Shown here piece by piece: positions 11,168 to 21,426 of a DNA stretch of 64,000 nt. The stretch lies in assembly GCA_002989075.1 (NCBI GenBank), contig PSQN01000007.1, positions 248,001 through 312,000 on the forward strand, in the 5' to 3' direction. The stretch comes from Arthonia radiata. Lineage: Eukaryota > Ascomycota > Arthoniomycetes > Arthoniales > Arthoniaceae. The notes under the pieces are model-generated. The model ran no database searches and was not told the DNA's origin. It saw nothing but the letters and a program-made list of their open reading frames with translations. Position 1 is the stretch's first letter; every line of letters starts with the position of its first letter. The position numbers and the translations under genes are program-made.

Positions 11168-12240
11168 ATTTCAATCCAGTCCAGGTGGTGGCGCACAAAG
11201 GTATGAAGAGCGAAGAGGTATGCCCTTCAGATGCGATTCTATGGCGAAAGGGAAGGCAGCATCTTGGGGAACGCACTTACCTGACGGTACGGCCAGACTA
11301 CCAGAATTTGAATAGTGCAAGACATTGCATGTGTAGTAAATATAAAGAATTCCCTCGCCACGATCGCGTACATTAATCACCACATGAATCTCGGGCTTCG
11401 GCAGATAGAATTCCGAGGTATCAAAGTCGGCGGATAATGTATTCTCCGTTTATTGATGGGATGCATTTAACGCTGGTGCTGGGGAGGATGTGCTTCTTGG
11501 AGTTCTTCGGATCGGACAACTCAACGCGGATGCATCTCAGACCGCGCGATTGACGCGCAACAGCGCTTCGAATCGAGCACGTACTGCAGAAGCTCTTCAA
11601 GCCCATCTGCGACGTCACTCGGTACCATCTCCTGGAGTGCCCGCATGGCTCAGTGTCGAAGTCGTCAGGAGTATGGAAAAACCGGCCATCCCATTCTGTG
11701 GTGCACCGCCCCACTGCATTACCAGCACTTGGTCATTGCCAGTACATGTTCGTTCGCCGCTCGTTCGTGCCCATGCTCTCTGTACCTGGTCTTTCTTCTG
11801 CGACCTTGTGCAATAACGAGGGGAAACCGCTTGACACTCCTCAAGCTGTCCACAGCCAGGTGCAGACTCGGATTGAACGTTCCCCAGCTCGAAACAGACA
11901 GCGGCCAACGTTGCGGTCCGTTTGACGAGACAAAATCGAGCGCTACGAGAGAGAGCTCGCATTTATTGTAATCACCTCGCTATCGGGAATCAATGTCGCA
12001 CACATAGTGCTGTGCACCTCACGTTTCAGGCGTGATTCTCATGACCTGCAAGGGTTTCCTTCATCACATAGACTTCCCAGAGGTAGCTGCCACTCCGGCT
12101 TTGGCATTCTGCGAAAATTCGGGAGGGCGAAAGGGCTTCGTAAATGGAACCTCGATAATTCGGAATTGCTGACCTACATCTTTTGGGCCTTCGAGACATC
12201 GCTCGGCTTTGCGAGCGTCAGTAGTCGCCTCGAAAACTTA
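11168..12240. other. Intergenic, no supported gene
   Basis: About 1.1 kb between minus-strand genes. Overlapping open frames of 90-115 codons lie on both strands at 11.4-12.0 kb. A minus-strand one contains CGHSRRW and CSTC, faintly zinc-site-like. None has a consistent exon model or recognisable family, so I leave them uncalled. Confidence 0.4.
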
Positions 12241-13709
12241 TTACCAGAAGCCTGTCTTCTTCCCTTTCTGTACGGCGGGCCTGGACAGACGCTTGAGGCC
12301 TTCATTGGCGCTGATCACGCCTTCCTCGAAACCAATAGCATGGGCAATACTGCCCGCTTCTTCATAGCGATCACGAGCTTCAGCAACATTTCCATCCATC
12401 TCAGCAAACTCACCAAGATTGTGGGTGGCAACGACGCAGCCACGATCGCACTCCTCGTTTCTTTCAGGAGCTTTGATGTTTTGTGCCAGCTCAAGCGCTC
12501 GTTTGGCCCAGACGCGGCCGCTGTCACGGAGTTGCGAAGGCGAAGGAGGCGGCGTGCCTGGCTCTACAACTGGTCGTTGCTGGGCCAGTGCAGCCGCGAT
12601 GTTGTTCATTAAGACAACGCTGTGGCAATCTGTCTTCGTCTTCAACATAAGGGCCTGTAAGAACAGCTGCGATGCATAGGCGAAGTTGTCTTGTTCTTCG
12701 TAGTGGCTTCCGAGAGCTACCATGCATCAGTACAGACTGAGTCGAATAGTGAAGACAACATACTCACACTCTAGCTGTGCACCCTGCTGATCCTGATTGA
12801 TGATCTCCTGAGCCTCGCCTGGCCTCAGTCCTTCTTTGCGCTTCCTCTCGTTTTCCTTGAGTGCCGTCTCCACAGACCACACAAGAAACTCTTCCGACTT
12901 CTTGCGATTGGGGTACATGGGATTGGTAAACAACTCGCCAACTTTGCTTGCCAACTGTATCGCAATCGCTAGCAGACGACTTCGCTCAGCTGCGCAATCG
13001 TCTTTCTCCCCATTGTGGTCGATCCAATCAAGACACCTCTGACGCTGATTCTCAAGCACCTCGACGGCCTGCTGAATATTCCCATACTTCTCGAGTACTC
13101 GCGCCATATCTATCCAGATGCCCACCACAGCGTCGCTCAGCGGATGCATACCCTCGTCGGATGCAGCAGTAAGGGCGTTCACGTAGTTTTTCATAGCCCG
13201 GGGAGGGTCAGGTTGGATATCAGCGAAGTATTTCGCCCTTCGCAGTGGCACACCGACAGCCTCAGAGTATTCACCCATCTCTCTGCGGACCTTGTAATTT
13301 AGGTAAAGGGCATATAAGAATGCTGTTGCACCACCAAAAACGCTGCAGTCGTATGAGCTTGCGGTCATTCGTACTGAGGTCTGTGGTCTTACCCAAACAA
13401 CGCGACTGGAAACAGGATAGGACTTTGATTAAATTGTATCGCAAAGTTTCGACGGGTTGTCTCGTAGAAAGAAGATTGCCGGACCCGTGCATGCTTGAAT
13501 GCCTGGTGCAATGGCTGTCTGCGCGCACTCGCAGTAAACAGCCATGGCTTTGCTGGAGTTCTCCGCAGGGCATTGGCGGTCCAGCGCCATCTCAAGGTCG
13601 TTGCACTATTCATTGATATTGAGAGTACGCCAACCCACAATGAACCCGCGAGCGATGCAAAGACAGAGAGCGACGATGCTTTCGTCTCGAAGGTCCACCC
13701 ACGCACCAT
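12241..13709 (-). CDS. TPR-domain mitochondrial inner-membrane protein, Mgr3-like
   Basis: Three exons (13709-13393, 13342-12768, 12716-12241; introns of 50 and 51 nt) encode 455 residues. A basic N-terminus with a second Met before TTLRWRWTANALRR looks like a mitochondrial presequence. Splicing of exons 1 and 2 creates a single transmembrane helix (PILFPVALFGVFGGATAFLY). The rest is tetratricopeptide-type helical pairs, for example the YVNAL, YGNIQQAVEVLE and FAYASQLFLQALML segments. This layout matches yeast Mgr3, an adaptor of the i-AAA protease Yme1 in the inner membrane. Assignment rests on architecture and resemblance, so orthology is likely but unproven. It is divergent from the SRAP gene, with 117 bases between start codons. 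Confidence 0.78.
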
Positions 13710-13826
13710 CTGCGATTCATGACATCATCCCCGCCAATTGAAACTCGACGCGTCTTGAGCTCGATCTCGCGTCTCTTTTTCCTCCAACAATGCGATAGCT
13801 ACACGACCTGCAGCAAGCACTTTGAG
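13710..13826. promoter_or_regulatory. Short bidirectional promoter (Mgr3-like / SRAP)
   Basis: Only 117 bases separate the divergent start codons at 13709 and 13827, so the two genes must share this promoter region. A TGACATCA-type sequence, resembling a CRE/AP-1 site, is at about 13717-13724; its function is not known. Confidence 0.5.
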
Positions 13827-15161
13827 ATGTGCGGTCGCTATGCTTTGGCCTTGGTAAGTCTCTTAGAGGCTCTAAGCATAGCACATCCAATGGCTAACGA
13901 CCTACAGCGGCCTGGCGAAGTCCGCCGCTCCCTCCAGCAGTCAAACATGCCCTCCCAGGAAGCACCCGATGATGATGACGTGCGCCAAACCTACAACTTC
14001 GCGCCTGGCTACTATGGCCTAGTGTACCGCGCAGAGGGTCCTGCACCAAGCGAAGGGCCGGATGAGAAGATCGTTGCTAAAGACGCGAAGAAAGCGACCA
14101 GGAGCGTTCCCAAGGAGAAGCTCAAAGGAGATGGCGTTGCAGACACCGTATCTGACGATGGCGACAAAACTTCGGGTGACGGCGAACTCAATTCAACCAA
14201 GCCTCACTACACCCTTCAAGCAATGAAATGGGGTCTCGTCCCCTTCTGGACGAAGAAGAACCCGGAATATGGCTCCATGATGAAGACCATAAACTGCCGC
14301 GACGACTCTCTCGCTACGCATGGCGGCCTTTGGCAGCACGTGAAGCAGAGCAAGCGGTGTATAGTAGTTGCGCAAGGCTTCTACGAGTGGCTAAAGAAGG
14401 ATGGCGGGAAGCAGAAGATACCACACTACGTCAAGCGCAAAGACGGGCAGCTAATGTGCTTCGCTGGAATGTGGGATCGAGTGAAATACGAGGACGACGA
14501 CAAAGAGCTGTACACCTATACGATCATTACCACCGATTCGAATAAGCAAATTGGGTTTCTGCATGATCGCATGCCCGTGATTCTCGAGAATGGGAGCGAG
14601 GAGATGTTCAGATGGCTTGATGCAGGGCGCAAGCTGTGGTCCCAAGATCTCCAGGAGCTACTCAAACCGTTCAAGGGCGAGCTGGCGTGCTACCCCGTAT
14701 CAAGAGACGTAGGCAAGGTAGGAAACGACTCTGCGTCATTCATTGTACCTCTCAAAGACAACAAGCAAAGCATCAACAATTTCTTCGACAATCAGAAGAA
14801 AGGCCCGGCGAAGAGTGGGAAGACGCCCGCCTCTTCGCAAGATGCGAGCAAGGTTGAGCAGAAGCCAGACGACAAGCGAGCAACAGAGGACGCAGCTGAC
14901 ACTGAGACTAATGCACCGAAGCCGGTCACGGGGACGAAGCGCGACCACGAGGACGACACAACGGATGTCATGCAGACGGTCGATGAGCCAGATAGCAAGC
15001 GTTCGAAGACTGACGCCACGCCAAAAAGCTCTCCGAGCAAACCGAGCAAAGGAAACGCAGCGCCGAAATCTTCTCCAACGAAAAGTCCACAGAAGTCCAG
15101 CCAAGGCTCACCCAAACGAGACGACGGAAGCATGAAGATCACGAGCTTCTTCAATACATGA
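13827..15161 (+). CDS. SRAP-domain DNA-protein crosslink protein (HMCES/YMR114C family)
   Basis: SRAP proteins covalently trap abasic sites in single-stranded DNA through an N-terminal cysteine. Exon 1 is only nine codons (13827-13853) and begins Met-Cys-Gly-Arg-Tyr, giving the catalytic Cys2. A 54-nt intron (13854-13907) precedes the main exon; the total is 426 residues. Other family motifs are present: YNFAPG, MKWGLVPFW, the Asn in INCRDD, the catalytic Glu in QGFYEW, and the His in LHDRMPVIL. The last 110 residues form a Lys/Ser/Pro-rich basic tail ending in KITSFF, which resembles a PIP-box-like PCNA-binding end. That reading fits replication-fork action and is inference. The intron is a multiple of three and stop-free, so a longer isoform with a displaced core is possible. 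Confidence 0.92.
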   Translation: MCGRYALALVSLLEALSIAHPMANDLQRPGEVRRSLQQSNMPSQEAPDDDDVRQTYNFAPGYYGLVYRAEGPAPSEGPDEKIVAKDAKKATRSVPKEKLKGDGVADTVSDDGDKTSGDGELNSTKPHYTLQAMKWGLVPFWTKKNPEYGSMMKTINCRDDSLATHGGLWQHVKQSKRCIVVAQGFYEWLKKDGGKQKIPHYVKRKDGQLMCFAGMWDRVKYEDDDKELYTYTIITTDSNKQIGFLHDRMPVILENGSEEMFRWLDAGRKLWSQDLQELLKPFKGELACYPVSRDVGKVGNDSASFIVPLKDNKQSINNFFDNQKKGPAKSGKTPASSQDASKVEQKPDDKRATEDAADTETNAPKPVTGTKRDHEDDTTDVMQTVDEPDSKRSKTDATPKSSPSKPSKGNAAPKSSPTKSPQKSSQGSPKRDDGSMKITSFFNT

Positions 15162-16014
15162 ATGAAACGGTGAAAAGCGAATGCGCAACGCGAGGCCAAT
15201 GGAGGCTTGTCTATTACGCAGCAATGTCAAGACATGATGATGCAATCCCTTATCTTGAGCAACCGTGAACAATTGCACACTGCAAGAGATGGGCAAGACT
15301 GATGGCTTGCTCGGATTGCGCTCGATTGCGGACCCTGTTCGTGAGCAGCGAACGGAGGTGCAAGAAGAAACAGAGACCCCTTTCCGTCACCACTGAGGCG
15401 TGTTTGTCCCTACTGGCGCGACATCTCATTCAACATCGCTCGAACGGATAGAACCCGAATCCTCGTGCGGGCACGTATCGCAAGCTCGATCCGGCGAGTG
15501 GCCCGTATAATTCACTGCACATACGGGAGCGGAGCTTCGAGAGATGCTGCGGAGCTTCTGCAATAGACCTAGAAGAACACAAGAAGCTACTCGAACGTCA
15601 GATTATACAGCGCAACAAAGCCACGTACATGAGACACGAATTTAGAGCTGACAAGCACGTCCTTGGCCTCATCAAGGGGTAGGCAGCCCGCGCAGACTCA
15701 TGAGTCCGAAGGGCAAGAGTCATGAGCTGTCTCCGAAAGTGTGGAGACTATATGAGCGCTGTGGCATAGCCACGCTACGTTGGAGCGGAATCTTGCAATA
15801 CTTCCAAGGCCACATAATGAAACATCATGTTGCCTCTCACAACAGGGTAAATTTTGTCAACGAGAGCTCTTTCTGTTGATTGCATTGGCCTGGCAGAATG
15901 CATATCGGTTGTCTACAAATTCGAATGTTGTAGACCGAGAGAGCAGTATCAAGAATTGATGCGGCCAGCGGCATCATAGATTTCATCATCAATTCCGGCC
16001 ATACAACACCAGCA
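15162..16014. other. Intergenic between convergent genes, nothing recognised
   Basis: About 850 bases holding the 3' ends of two convergent genes. I see no RNA gene or open frame I can support. Confidence 0.5.
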
Positions 16015-17142
16015 CTACTGAAAATTACTCTTTGTCTGCGCCAACGTACTCTCATCCACATCCAAAACAACATGAAAGTCCTCCTCCTTATTATACTCGA
16101 ACCAGCTCGCGCTCTTATACAGCGGAAACTGGCTATAATCCGCGTTCGTCAGCTGCTTCAGCCAGCTCTCCTTGGCCGCCACATCGCTACTTCCCGCACC
16201 CGTCTCCCCAATTACAAAGGGGAGATTATTCGGCTTCGCAAACGCGTTGTAGAAGTCCCCGTATGTCTGCGCGAACGTCGCGTCCTCCTGCTTCGGGTAC
16301 CAGTCGATGCCTACCATGTCTACGCTGTCCGCGCCGGGGAACCACTTCTGGAGTTCGTTTGAGCTTGCCTGGTTCGGGCTCCAGAACATCTTCACCTTTG
16401 CGTCCTGACGACACGCAGCTGCCACCGTCTTCCACGCCGCTACGAACTCCTCAGCTGAACCGCCGGCATACGTCTTGTCAGTGACGTAGTAATTCATCTC
16501 ATGCGCGAATCGCAGCCAGACCTCCACGCCTTTGTCTGTAAATTGCTTCATTGACGTCGCGATCTGCTGGGCAAGATCATCGTTGATTGCTGAGAACTTG
16601 ACCTTTGTGGGCATGACCGCGGGGATGAAGACTGCACCGGAAGCGACGACATCGTCCAGGACATCGGTCAGCTGAGAGTCGTCGTAGGAGGACGAGGTGA
16701 TCTGAGAGTACCAGCCGTAGTTGGCGGATTTGGCGCCGAGCGCACGGTTGATGTCGGACATGCGCTCCTTGGTGGCAGAGTCGGGGAGGAAGCCGAAGGA
16801 GATACCGGCTTTGGAGTTTAGCAAGCCTGGTGGGATACCGAGGTCGCTGTTGCCAGTGCCGCTGGTAGAGGGAGTGTCGCCGCCTGTTGTGGGAGTGGAA
16901 CTGGGCGCGGCGGCGGTGGAGGGGTAGGAGATGCTGGCGCCGGAGGCGCGGCTGCCTTGTTGGCTGGGTTGCCAGTCATTTTGGACGTTTGGTGAGTTGC
17001 CTTGGCCATTCTGGACATCGTCAGTCAGAGCACTAGACATAATGTGGGCGGTGATACTCACACTCTTCTTGGTGGGGAATGGTGAGCCGGCAATGCACGA
17101 TGCTAGTGCACCTAGCACAATAGTCGACTTGAGAAGCTGCAT
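16015..17142 (-). CDS. Secreted glycoside hydrolase, GH26-like (beta-mannanase type)
   Basis: Two exons (17142-17062, 17010-16015; 51-nt intron) encode 358 residues. The N-terminus is a signal peptide (STIVLGALASCIAGS). A Ser/Thr/Pro/Gly-rich linker runs to about residue 85, and a catalytic domain follows. Clan-A GH26 signatures are visible: EVWLRFAHEMN, with the acid/base Glu, and FVIGETGAG, with the nucleophile Glu. KMFWSPNQ and SVDMVGIDWYP lie between them in the expected order. GH26 enzymes mainly cleave beta-1,4-mannan and some act on other beta-glycans, so the substrate is uncertain. The linker is N-terminal with no carbohydrate-binding module before it. The intron is stop-free and a multiple of three, so a naive single-exon model is wrong but open. 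Confidence 0.85.
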   Translation of the reverse strand: MQLLKSTIVLGALASCIAGSPFPTKKSVSITAHIMSSALTDDVQNGQGNSPNVQNDWQPSQQGSRASGASISYPSTAAAPSSTPTTGGDTPSTSGTGNSDLGIPPGLLNSKAGISFGFLPDSATKERMSDINRALGAKSANYGWYSQITSSSYDDSQLTDVLDDVVASGAVFIPAVMPTKVKFSAINDDLAQQIATSMKQFTDKGVEVWLRFAHEMNYYVTDKTYAGGSAEEFVAAWKTVAAACRQDAKVKMFWSPNQASSNELQKWFPGADSVDMVGIDWYPKQEDATFAQTYGDFYNAFAKPNNLPFVIGETGAGSSDVAAKESWLKQLTNADYSQFPLYKSASWFEYNKEEDFHVVLDVDESTLAQTKSNFQ

Positions 17143-18270
17143 GGTGAAGGTTCAATGAAGGACGGTGAATACAAGTATATCGAAGTTCAGCTTGGAGAAA
17201 GAAGGAAGATGTTGTTGCGTGTGCACAACAGTCACGACCCTACAAGAATGAACGTATGTGAAACTATGGAGGTAAACGAGAGGTCGCGGAAGACGCGCGA
17301 CTGATTCTACAGTCGTTCGGCGTCTATGTATCTTACTTCTCACATCAATGGTCAGCCGCGTAAGGCAGCTCTCACAAGACATCCCCTATGCACGTCATCT
17401 ATCTAAGTTGACGCTTGCGGCTGATGCAGCCGTTCATCGTCACCCGTAAGTATCGATGCACTACGAACCGAGTCTCTACATTGGACTCAAATACAACGTC
17501 GCGGCAGATCACGGGTACCTGCGTGGTGCCTTGTATACTGTGCATGTGACGATAGGCTGCCGGCCGCAAAGCGTACATGCATAATGCGAATACCCGAGAT
17601 GCTGGGCTATTAGACAACGGTGCCAGATTTCGAGCGTATGCCTCAGGGCATTTAGGTTTTCAGAATAGCCGTAGTGATGCTGAAGAGCGGGCGTAGTTGT
17701 ACTTTCTCAGACTTGTGAATTTGCTTATGCTATACAGAGGCTCTGCTGACGGCTTTGAGAATGGACCGGCAAGCTATCCTGACACGCACATTACGGAAGT
17801 GGTGAGTTAGCACGGGCTAGTATGTTACACGGTATCAAAGGCAGCTACTGCGCCGCTTGACCTTTCGCCTACCGGACGGAAAGCGGTCATGCTTGATGTT
17901 GAATACGACCGGTAATGTTTCAGGAGGTCCCTTTGGGAAAGCGATCAAGACAGCGCGCACAGCAAGGCGGTTGACGCAAGCATCAGGAGTACGCAGATGC
18001 TTGACAACAGACGCAAGTATTTGCAGCATGTCAAGACTCTGCGACATTGTTCGGCGATGTCATTGAAGGCATCGTGCGACGGACGTCATTATTGTAGGCA
18101 CTCAGGTGACTCTGTGAGAGGGCGAGAAGCACAGACCACTGTCACCACCTTCTCCAAGAAGCAATGCAGCCGCTCCACCAAAACGCTGACGACATACTCG
18201 AAATCTTGCTAAGACACCGGCCTCTGGCGAAGCTGAGCTCCCCTGCAACAATCAACTGTTTCGGCAATTC
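17143..18270. other. Intergenic, nothing recognised
   Basis: About 1.1 kb between divergently transcribed genes, probably containing both promoters. Short open frames here show no family resemblance. Confidence 0.5.
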
Positions 18271-21222
18271 ATGAGCCTTCTTCGTCGTTTTGCTCGCCCT
18301 CGTTGTACAGCATCCCATATCCAAGCCGCCCGTGTCCTTTTTTACTCATCAAAAACTGATTCCAGAGCTGCGAATGTCCTTGCCGATCGAGATCCGCTAG
18401 AGGAAGACCCAAGACTATTAAAATACAAGGAACGCCTTGCTGAAGTTTACAAGTCCGCTAATACATATCGGCAAAAGTATGAGACTGCTACACATAGATC
18501 ATCGGACCAGGAACGAGAGCTTGTCCACCTCCGGGAGACTGCCAGGCTCGCGCAGCAGGAAAGAGAAGATGCTTTCTCACGGCTGAGGGAGCTTGATGGC
18601 TCGGGTAATGACGGGCCAGCAAAGGACAGTGTCCCTAGAGAGGACCCTAAAGTAGCAAGATACAGGCAGCGGCTGTTGGAAACCCACAAGATCTCCAACA
18701 CACATCGTCAAAAATATGAAACGGCGATCACACGACTCGCACAGCATCATCAAGAGCTTCTGAATATCCGGAAAGATGTGCAGATCTCTCGACATGAGCT
18801 CGAGGACATCTCCCAGCAGCTGAAAGCCCTCCACACCGCGCGCCAGGGCGCAGAGGAGCTGATTGGGCAGCGGGTAGCAGCTCCCAGTCCAATCAGCACT
18901 GTTGAATCCACTACTGATAATGACCGAATCATCCGGGAAGGCCAAAATCCTGCTCGTGATGCGCTGGAAGAGCTTGAGAAGCTTCAACAGTGCGTAAAAG
19001 CAGCTCAAGTGGAGCGTAATGCACTTCGGGAAGAGCTTTCTCAGATGAAAAGAGATACACTCACTGTGCAGAAAGAGAGAGATGAGTTTCGTCTTCGGCT
19101 GCAGGAGCTTGAGATTTCTCGCAGAAGTAGTAAAGACTGGGCGGAACAGCAAAAAGACACGAATGGCCAGTCATCGCAGCTCGAGGCTTTACAGGCTGCG
19201 TTGGGCACGGCTCACGAAGACCGTCATGACGCACTTGCAAAACTGCAAAACTTGGAGCTTGTGCATCGTGAGGTAGAGGCTTTACGAGAGCAGCGTGATG
19301 ACGCTCGCGACCAGATTGCGGAACTGAAAGAGGTCCAGAAGGACGTACATGGGCTGTTGGAGGAGCGTGATGAGCACATGCGGCAGATCGTTCAGCTCGA
19401 GCATCATAAAGAAATGGTCAAGAAGACGTGGAAAGCGCGGGTTGACAGGCAACGCGGCGAAGACGTGCGAAAGGTGGAAAGTTTGGAGCGGAGAAATGAG
19501 GAGATTGAAGCGCATTGGAAGGCACAGCTGGAAGCAGAGCGCAGCAGTGCTGCTGGTTGGGTAGCTGAGCTTCAAGAGATCCAGAAGACTATCGACAGTG
19601 TGCGTGAGGAGTTTGATGAGGCGTTGCACAACGTGAGCATGGCAGACCAAGAACACGCAAAGGCCGAGGCAGAGCGGAAAGCACAATTGGAAGCGCGGGC
19701 AAAAGGCGCTCGCGAGAGGAAGGCTGAGCTCCAGGTATTACAGGGTGGTGTTGCGAGCGTCCGAGAAGGTTTAGATGAGGTCCTGCAAAACATCTCCGCG
19801 TCGAAAAGTGTCAGCGATTTGGATGCCGAATGGCGAGCTCAACTGGACACTGCACGTGACGCAGTCATTCGAACGACGACGAAACTCCAGACGGTCCAGC
19901 AAAAGGTAGAGAGCATCAACGACGAGAGAGACCAAGCTCTACAGAAGATTCAAAGCCTCGAGAGAAGCGCTGAAGACAATCAGAGGAACTTCAGAAAAGA
20001 GCGTGAAGAAGCTCGCACCAAGGCAGCAGAGCTTGAAAAGCTCCAGGCCGCTGCCAAAAGCGTGCTTGAAGAGCGTAGCAAGGCTCTGCTAAAAGCCGAA
20101 AACTTGGAAAATAAGTTTGCTGAGTATCAGACGAGCTTCAAAGCCGAGCTCGAGAAAGAGCGCCAACAGGTTCAGCTAAAGACCGAGGAGTTGGAGAAAG
20201 CACGTCTTGAAACTCGCGTCAAGGCCGCAGAGATGCAAGGACTTCAGAAGAACGCAGACTCTTTGCTCAACGACCGCAACAGGGTTCAAAACATTGCAGA
20301 CCGGCTCGACAAGGGCCTCAGAGATACGCAATTCAGCATCAAAGGCCAGCTTACCAAGGCTCGCAGGGAAGCCCAAGAAGAGATCCAGCCCATTCGGACC
20401 AAAAACGAGGACCTTGGCCAACTCGTCCACAAGCTTGAAGCTTTACTTGCCAAGAAAGCCGAAGAAAGCAGGGATTTACGCAACGAGTGTATCCGTCAAG
20501 ACCTCAATGTCATTCAACGCATGCTGCCCAGCATGCCAGAGCCGGTCTTCACCACCGAATCGTCGACACCGGTGGACGCTGCGACACGGCTCAGTAACTG
20601 GCTATCGGAGCTGGAGGGCAACGTGGCGGACTCTTCGATTCGCGCACAGTCCCTGACCAAGCACAACAACATTGTCCGCGATCCCGACGTGATGAGTATC
20701 TACACCGACGGCGCGCTCTTCACCAAACGGATGATGGGCTCTGCAGCCGTAGTCCCGAACTTCGGGTACGCCAGACTGCAACAAGGTGTCGTCGAGGACG
20801 AATTCACGCCGGCGAAGAGCGGCATGACCGAGCTAGACGGCATCATGCTTGCGCTCGAGAGCGCAGCTGAGCTCGCCCAGGCTCGACAGCGAATCGTCAT
20901 TTTCACTGATTACGATGACTTCGCCCAACACAATGCTGCCACCACGTGGCTGGGACCCCTCTGTCGAGGGAGCACGCTCAAGCGTGCTGTGAAAGCGCTC
21001 CATCAGCTTGAGAAGAAGCGAACGCAGATTCGGATTTGCTGGATTGCGCGTAACTGCGTGACTGGTGCTCGATTGGCGCATCAAGCGGCTAGAATGGCTG
21101 GGTCGATGAGGAACGCGTTTGAAGCACCTTTAGTCCTATCGGATGAGAAATGGTTTGAGGCGATGTCGCTGCGCTCGATAGACGAGGCAAGGGAAGCGGC
21201 CTATCTGTCTGATGTGGGCTGA
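18271..21222 (+). CDS. Long coiled-coil protein with C-terminal RNase H-like domain, predicted mitochondrial
   Basis: An uninterrupted frame of 983 residues. The first 35 residues are basic with no acids before Asp32 (MSLLRRFARPRC start, then RVLFYSS), like a mitochondrial presequence. Residues about 45-765 are nearly continuous heptad-type coiled coil with internally similar blocks (RQKYETA twice, many ELEKLQ and EERD units). The last 180 residues read as a reverse-transcriptase-type RNase H fold: IYTDGA (Asp813), ELDGIMLALESA (Glu854), IVIFTDYDDF (Asp880), and IRICWIARN followed by GARLAHQAARMAG. The fourth catalytic Asp of the usual GNxxAD motif is replaced by His937. Hybrid-binding or scaffold roles are possible; function is unknown. 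No transposon remnants adjoin it. Confidence 0.8.
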   Translation: MSLLRRFARPRCTASHIQAARVLFYSSKTDSRAANVLADRDPLEEDPRLLKYKERLAEVYKSANTYRQKYETATHRSSDQERELVHLRETARLAQQEREDAFSRLRELDGSGNDGPAKDSVPREDPKVARYRQRLLETHKISNTHRQKYETAITRLAQHHQELLNIRKDVQISRHELEDISQQLKALHTARQGAEELIGQRVAAPSPISTVESTTDNDRIIREGQNPARDALEELEKLQQCVKAAQVERNALREELSQMKRDTLTVQKERDEFRLRLQELEISRRSSKDWAEQQKDTNGQSSQLEALQAALGTAHEDRHDALAKLQNLELVHREVEALREQRDDARDQIAELKEVQKDVHGLLEERDEHMRQIVQLEHHKEMVKKTWKARVDRQRGEDVRKVESLERRNEEIEAHWKAQLEAERSSAAGWVAELQEIQKTIDSVREEFDEALHNVSMADQEHAKAEAERKAQLEARAKGARERKAELQVLQGGVASVREGLDEVLQNISASKSVSDLDAEWRAQLDTARDAVIRTTTKLQTVQQKVESINDERDQALQKIQSLERSAEDNQRNFRKEREEARTKAAELEKLQAAAKSVLEERSKALLKAENLENKFAEYQTSFKAELEKERQQVQLKTEELEKARLETRVKAAEMQGLQKNADSLLNDRNRVQNIADRLDKGLRDTQFSIKGQLTKARREAQEEIQPIRTKNEDLGQLVHKLEALLAKKAEESRDLRNECIRQDLNVIQRMLPSMPEPVFTTESSTPVDAATRLSNWLSELEGNVADSSIRAQSLTKHNNIVRDPDVMSIYTDGALFTKRMMGSAAVVPNFGYARLQQGVVEDEFTPAKSGMTELDGIMLALESAAELAQARQRIVIFTDYDDFAQHNAATTWLGPLCRGSTLKRAVKALHQLEKKRTQIRICWIARNCVTGARLAHQAARMAGSMRNAFEAPLVLSDEKWFEAMSLRSIDEAREAAYLSDVG

Positions 21223-21426
21223 GGGCTTTCGAAGCATCACCCCCAACTCACTTATGCGAACTGTATGAGTCGCCATGCTTGCATCAGCAATACTTTGTGT
21301 TCTTTTCCACATCGAAAATTGGAGCGACCTTGGCCTTCCCAAGCGCTGGACTGCCTAAGGCTGGAGTCTCTCGCAGTATACATAGATCGAGTTTGATAAT
21401 CTAAGAAGCGAGGTCTCGCGCCCCAC

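Noticed and set aside
11421-11962. Overlapping minus-strand frames with CGHSRRW and CSTC
   Set aside because: A zinc-site flavour only. There is no consistent intron, no family match, and equally long frames lie on the opposite strand.
12007-12612. Plus-strand 201-codon frame
   Set aside because: Antisense to the well-supported TPR protein; its composition is that of a shadow frame.
15162-16014. Structured RNA between the SRAP and GH26 genes
   Set aside because: Some inverted-repeat-like segments near 15.7 kb (TCATGAGTC, GAGTCATGAG), but no recognisable RNA family. A covariance-model search would be needed.
18271-20560. Retrotransposon polyprotein as the source of the RNase H-like frame
   Set aside because: No reverse transcriptase, integrase or gag-like motif lies upstream; the rest is coiled coil with a targeting-type N-terminus.
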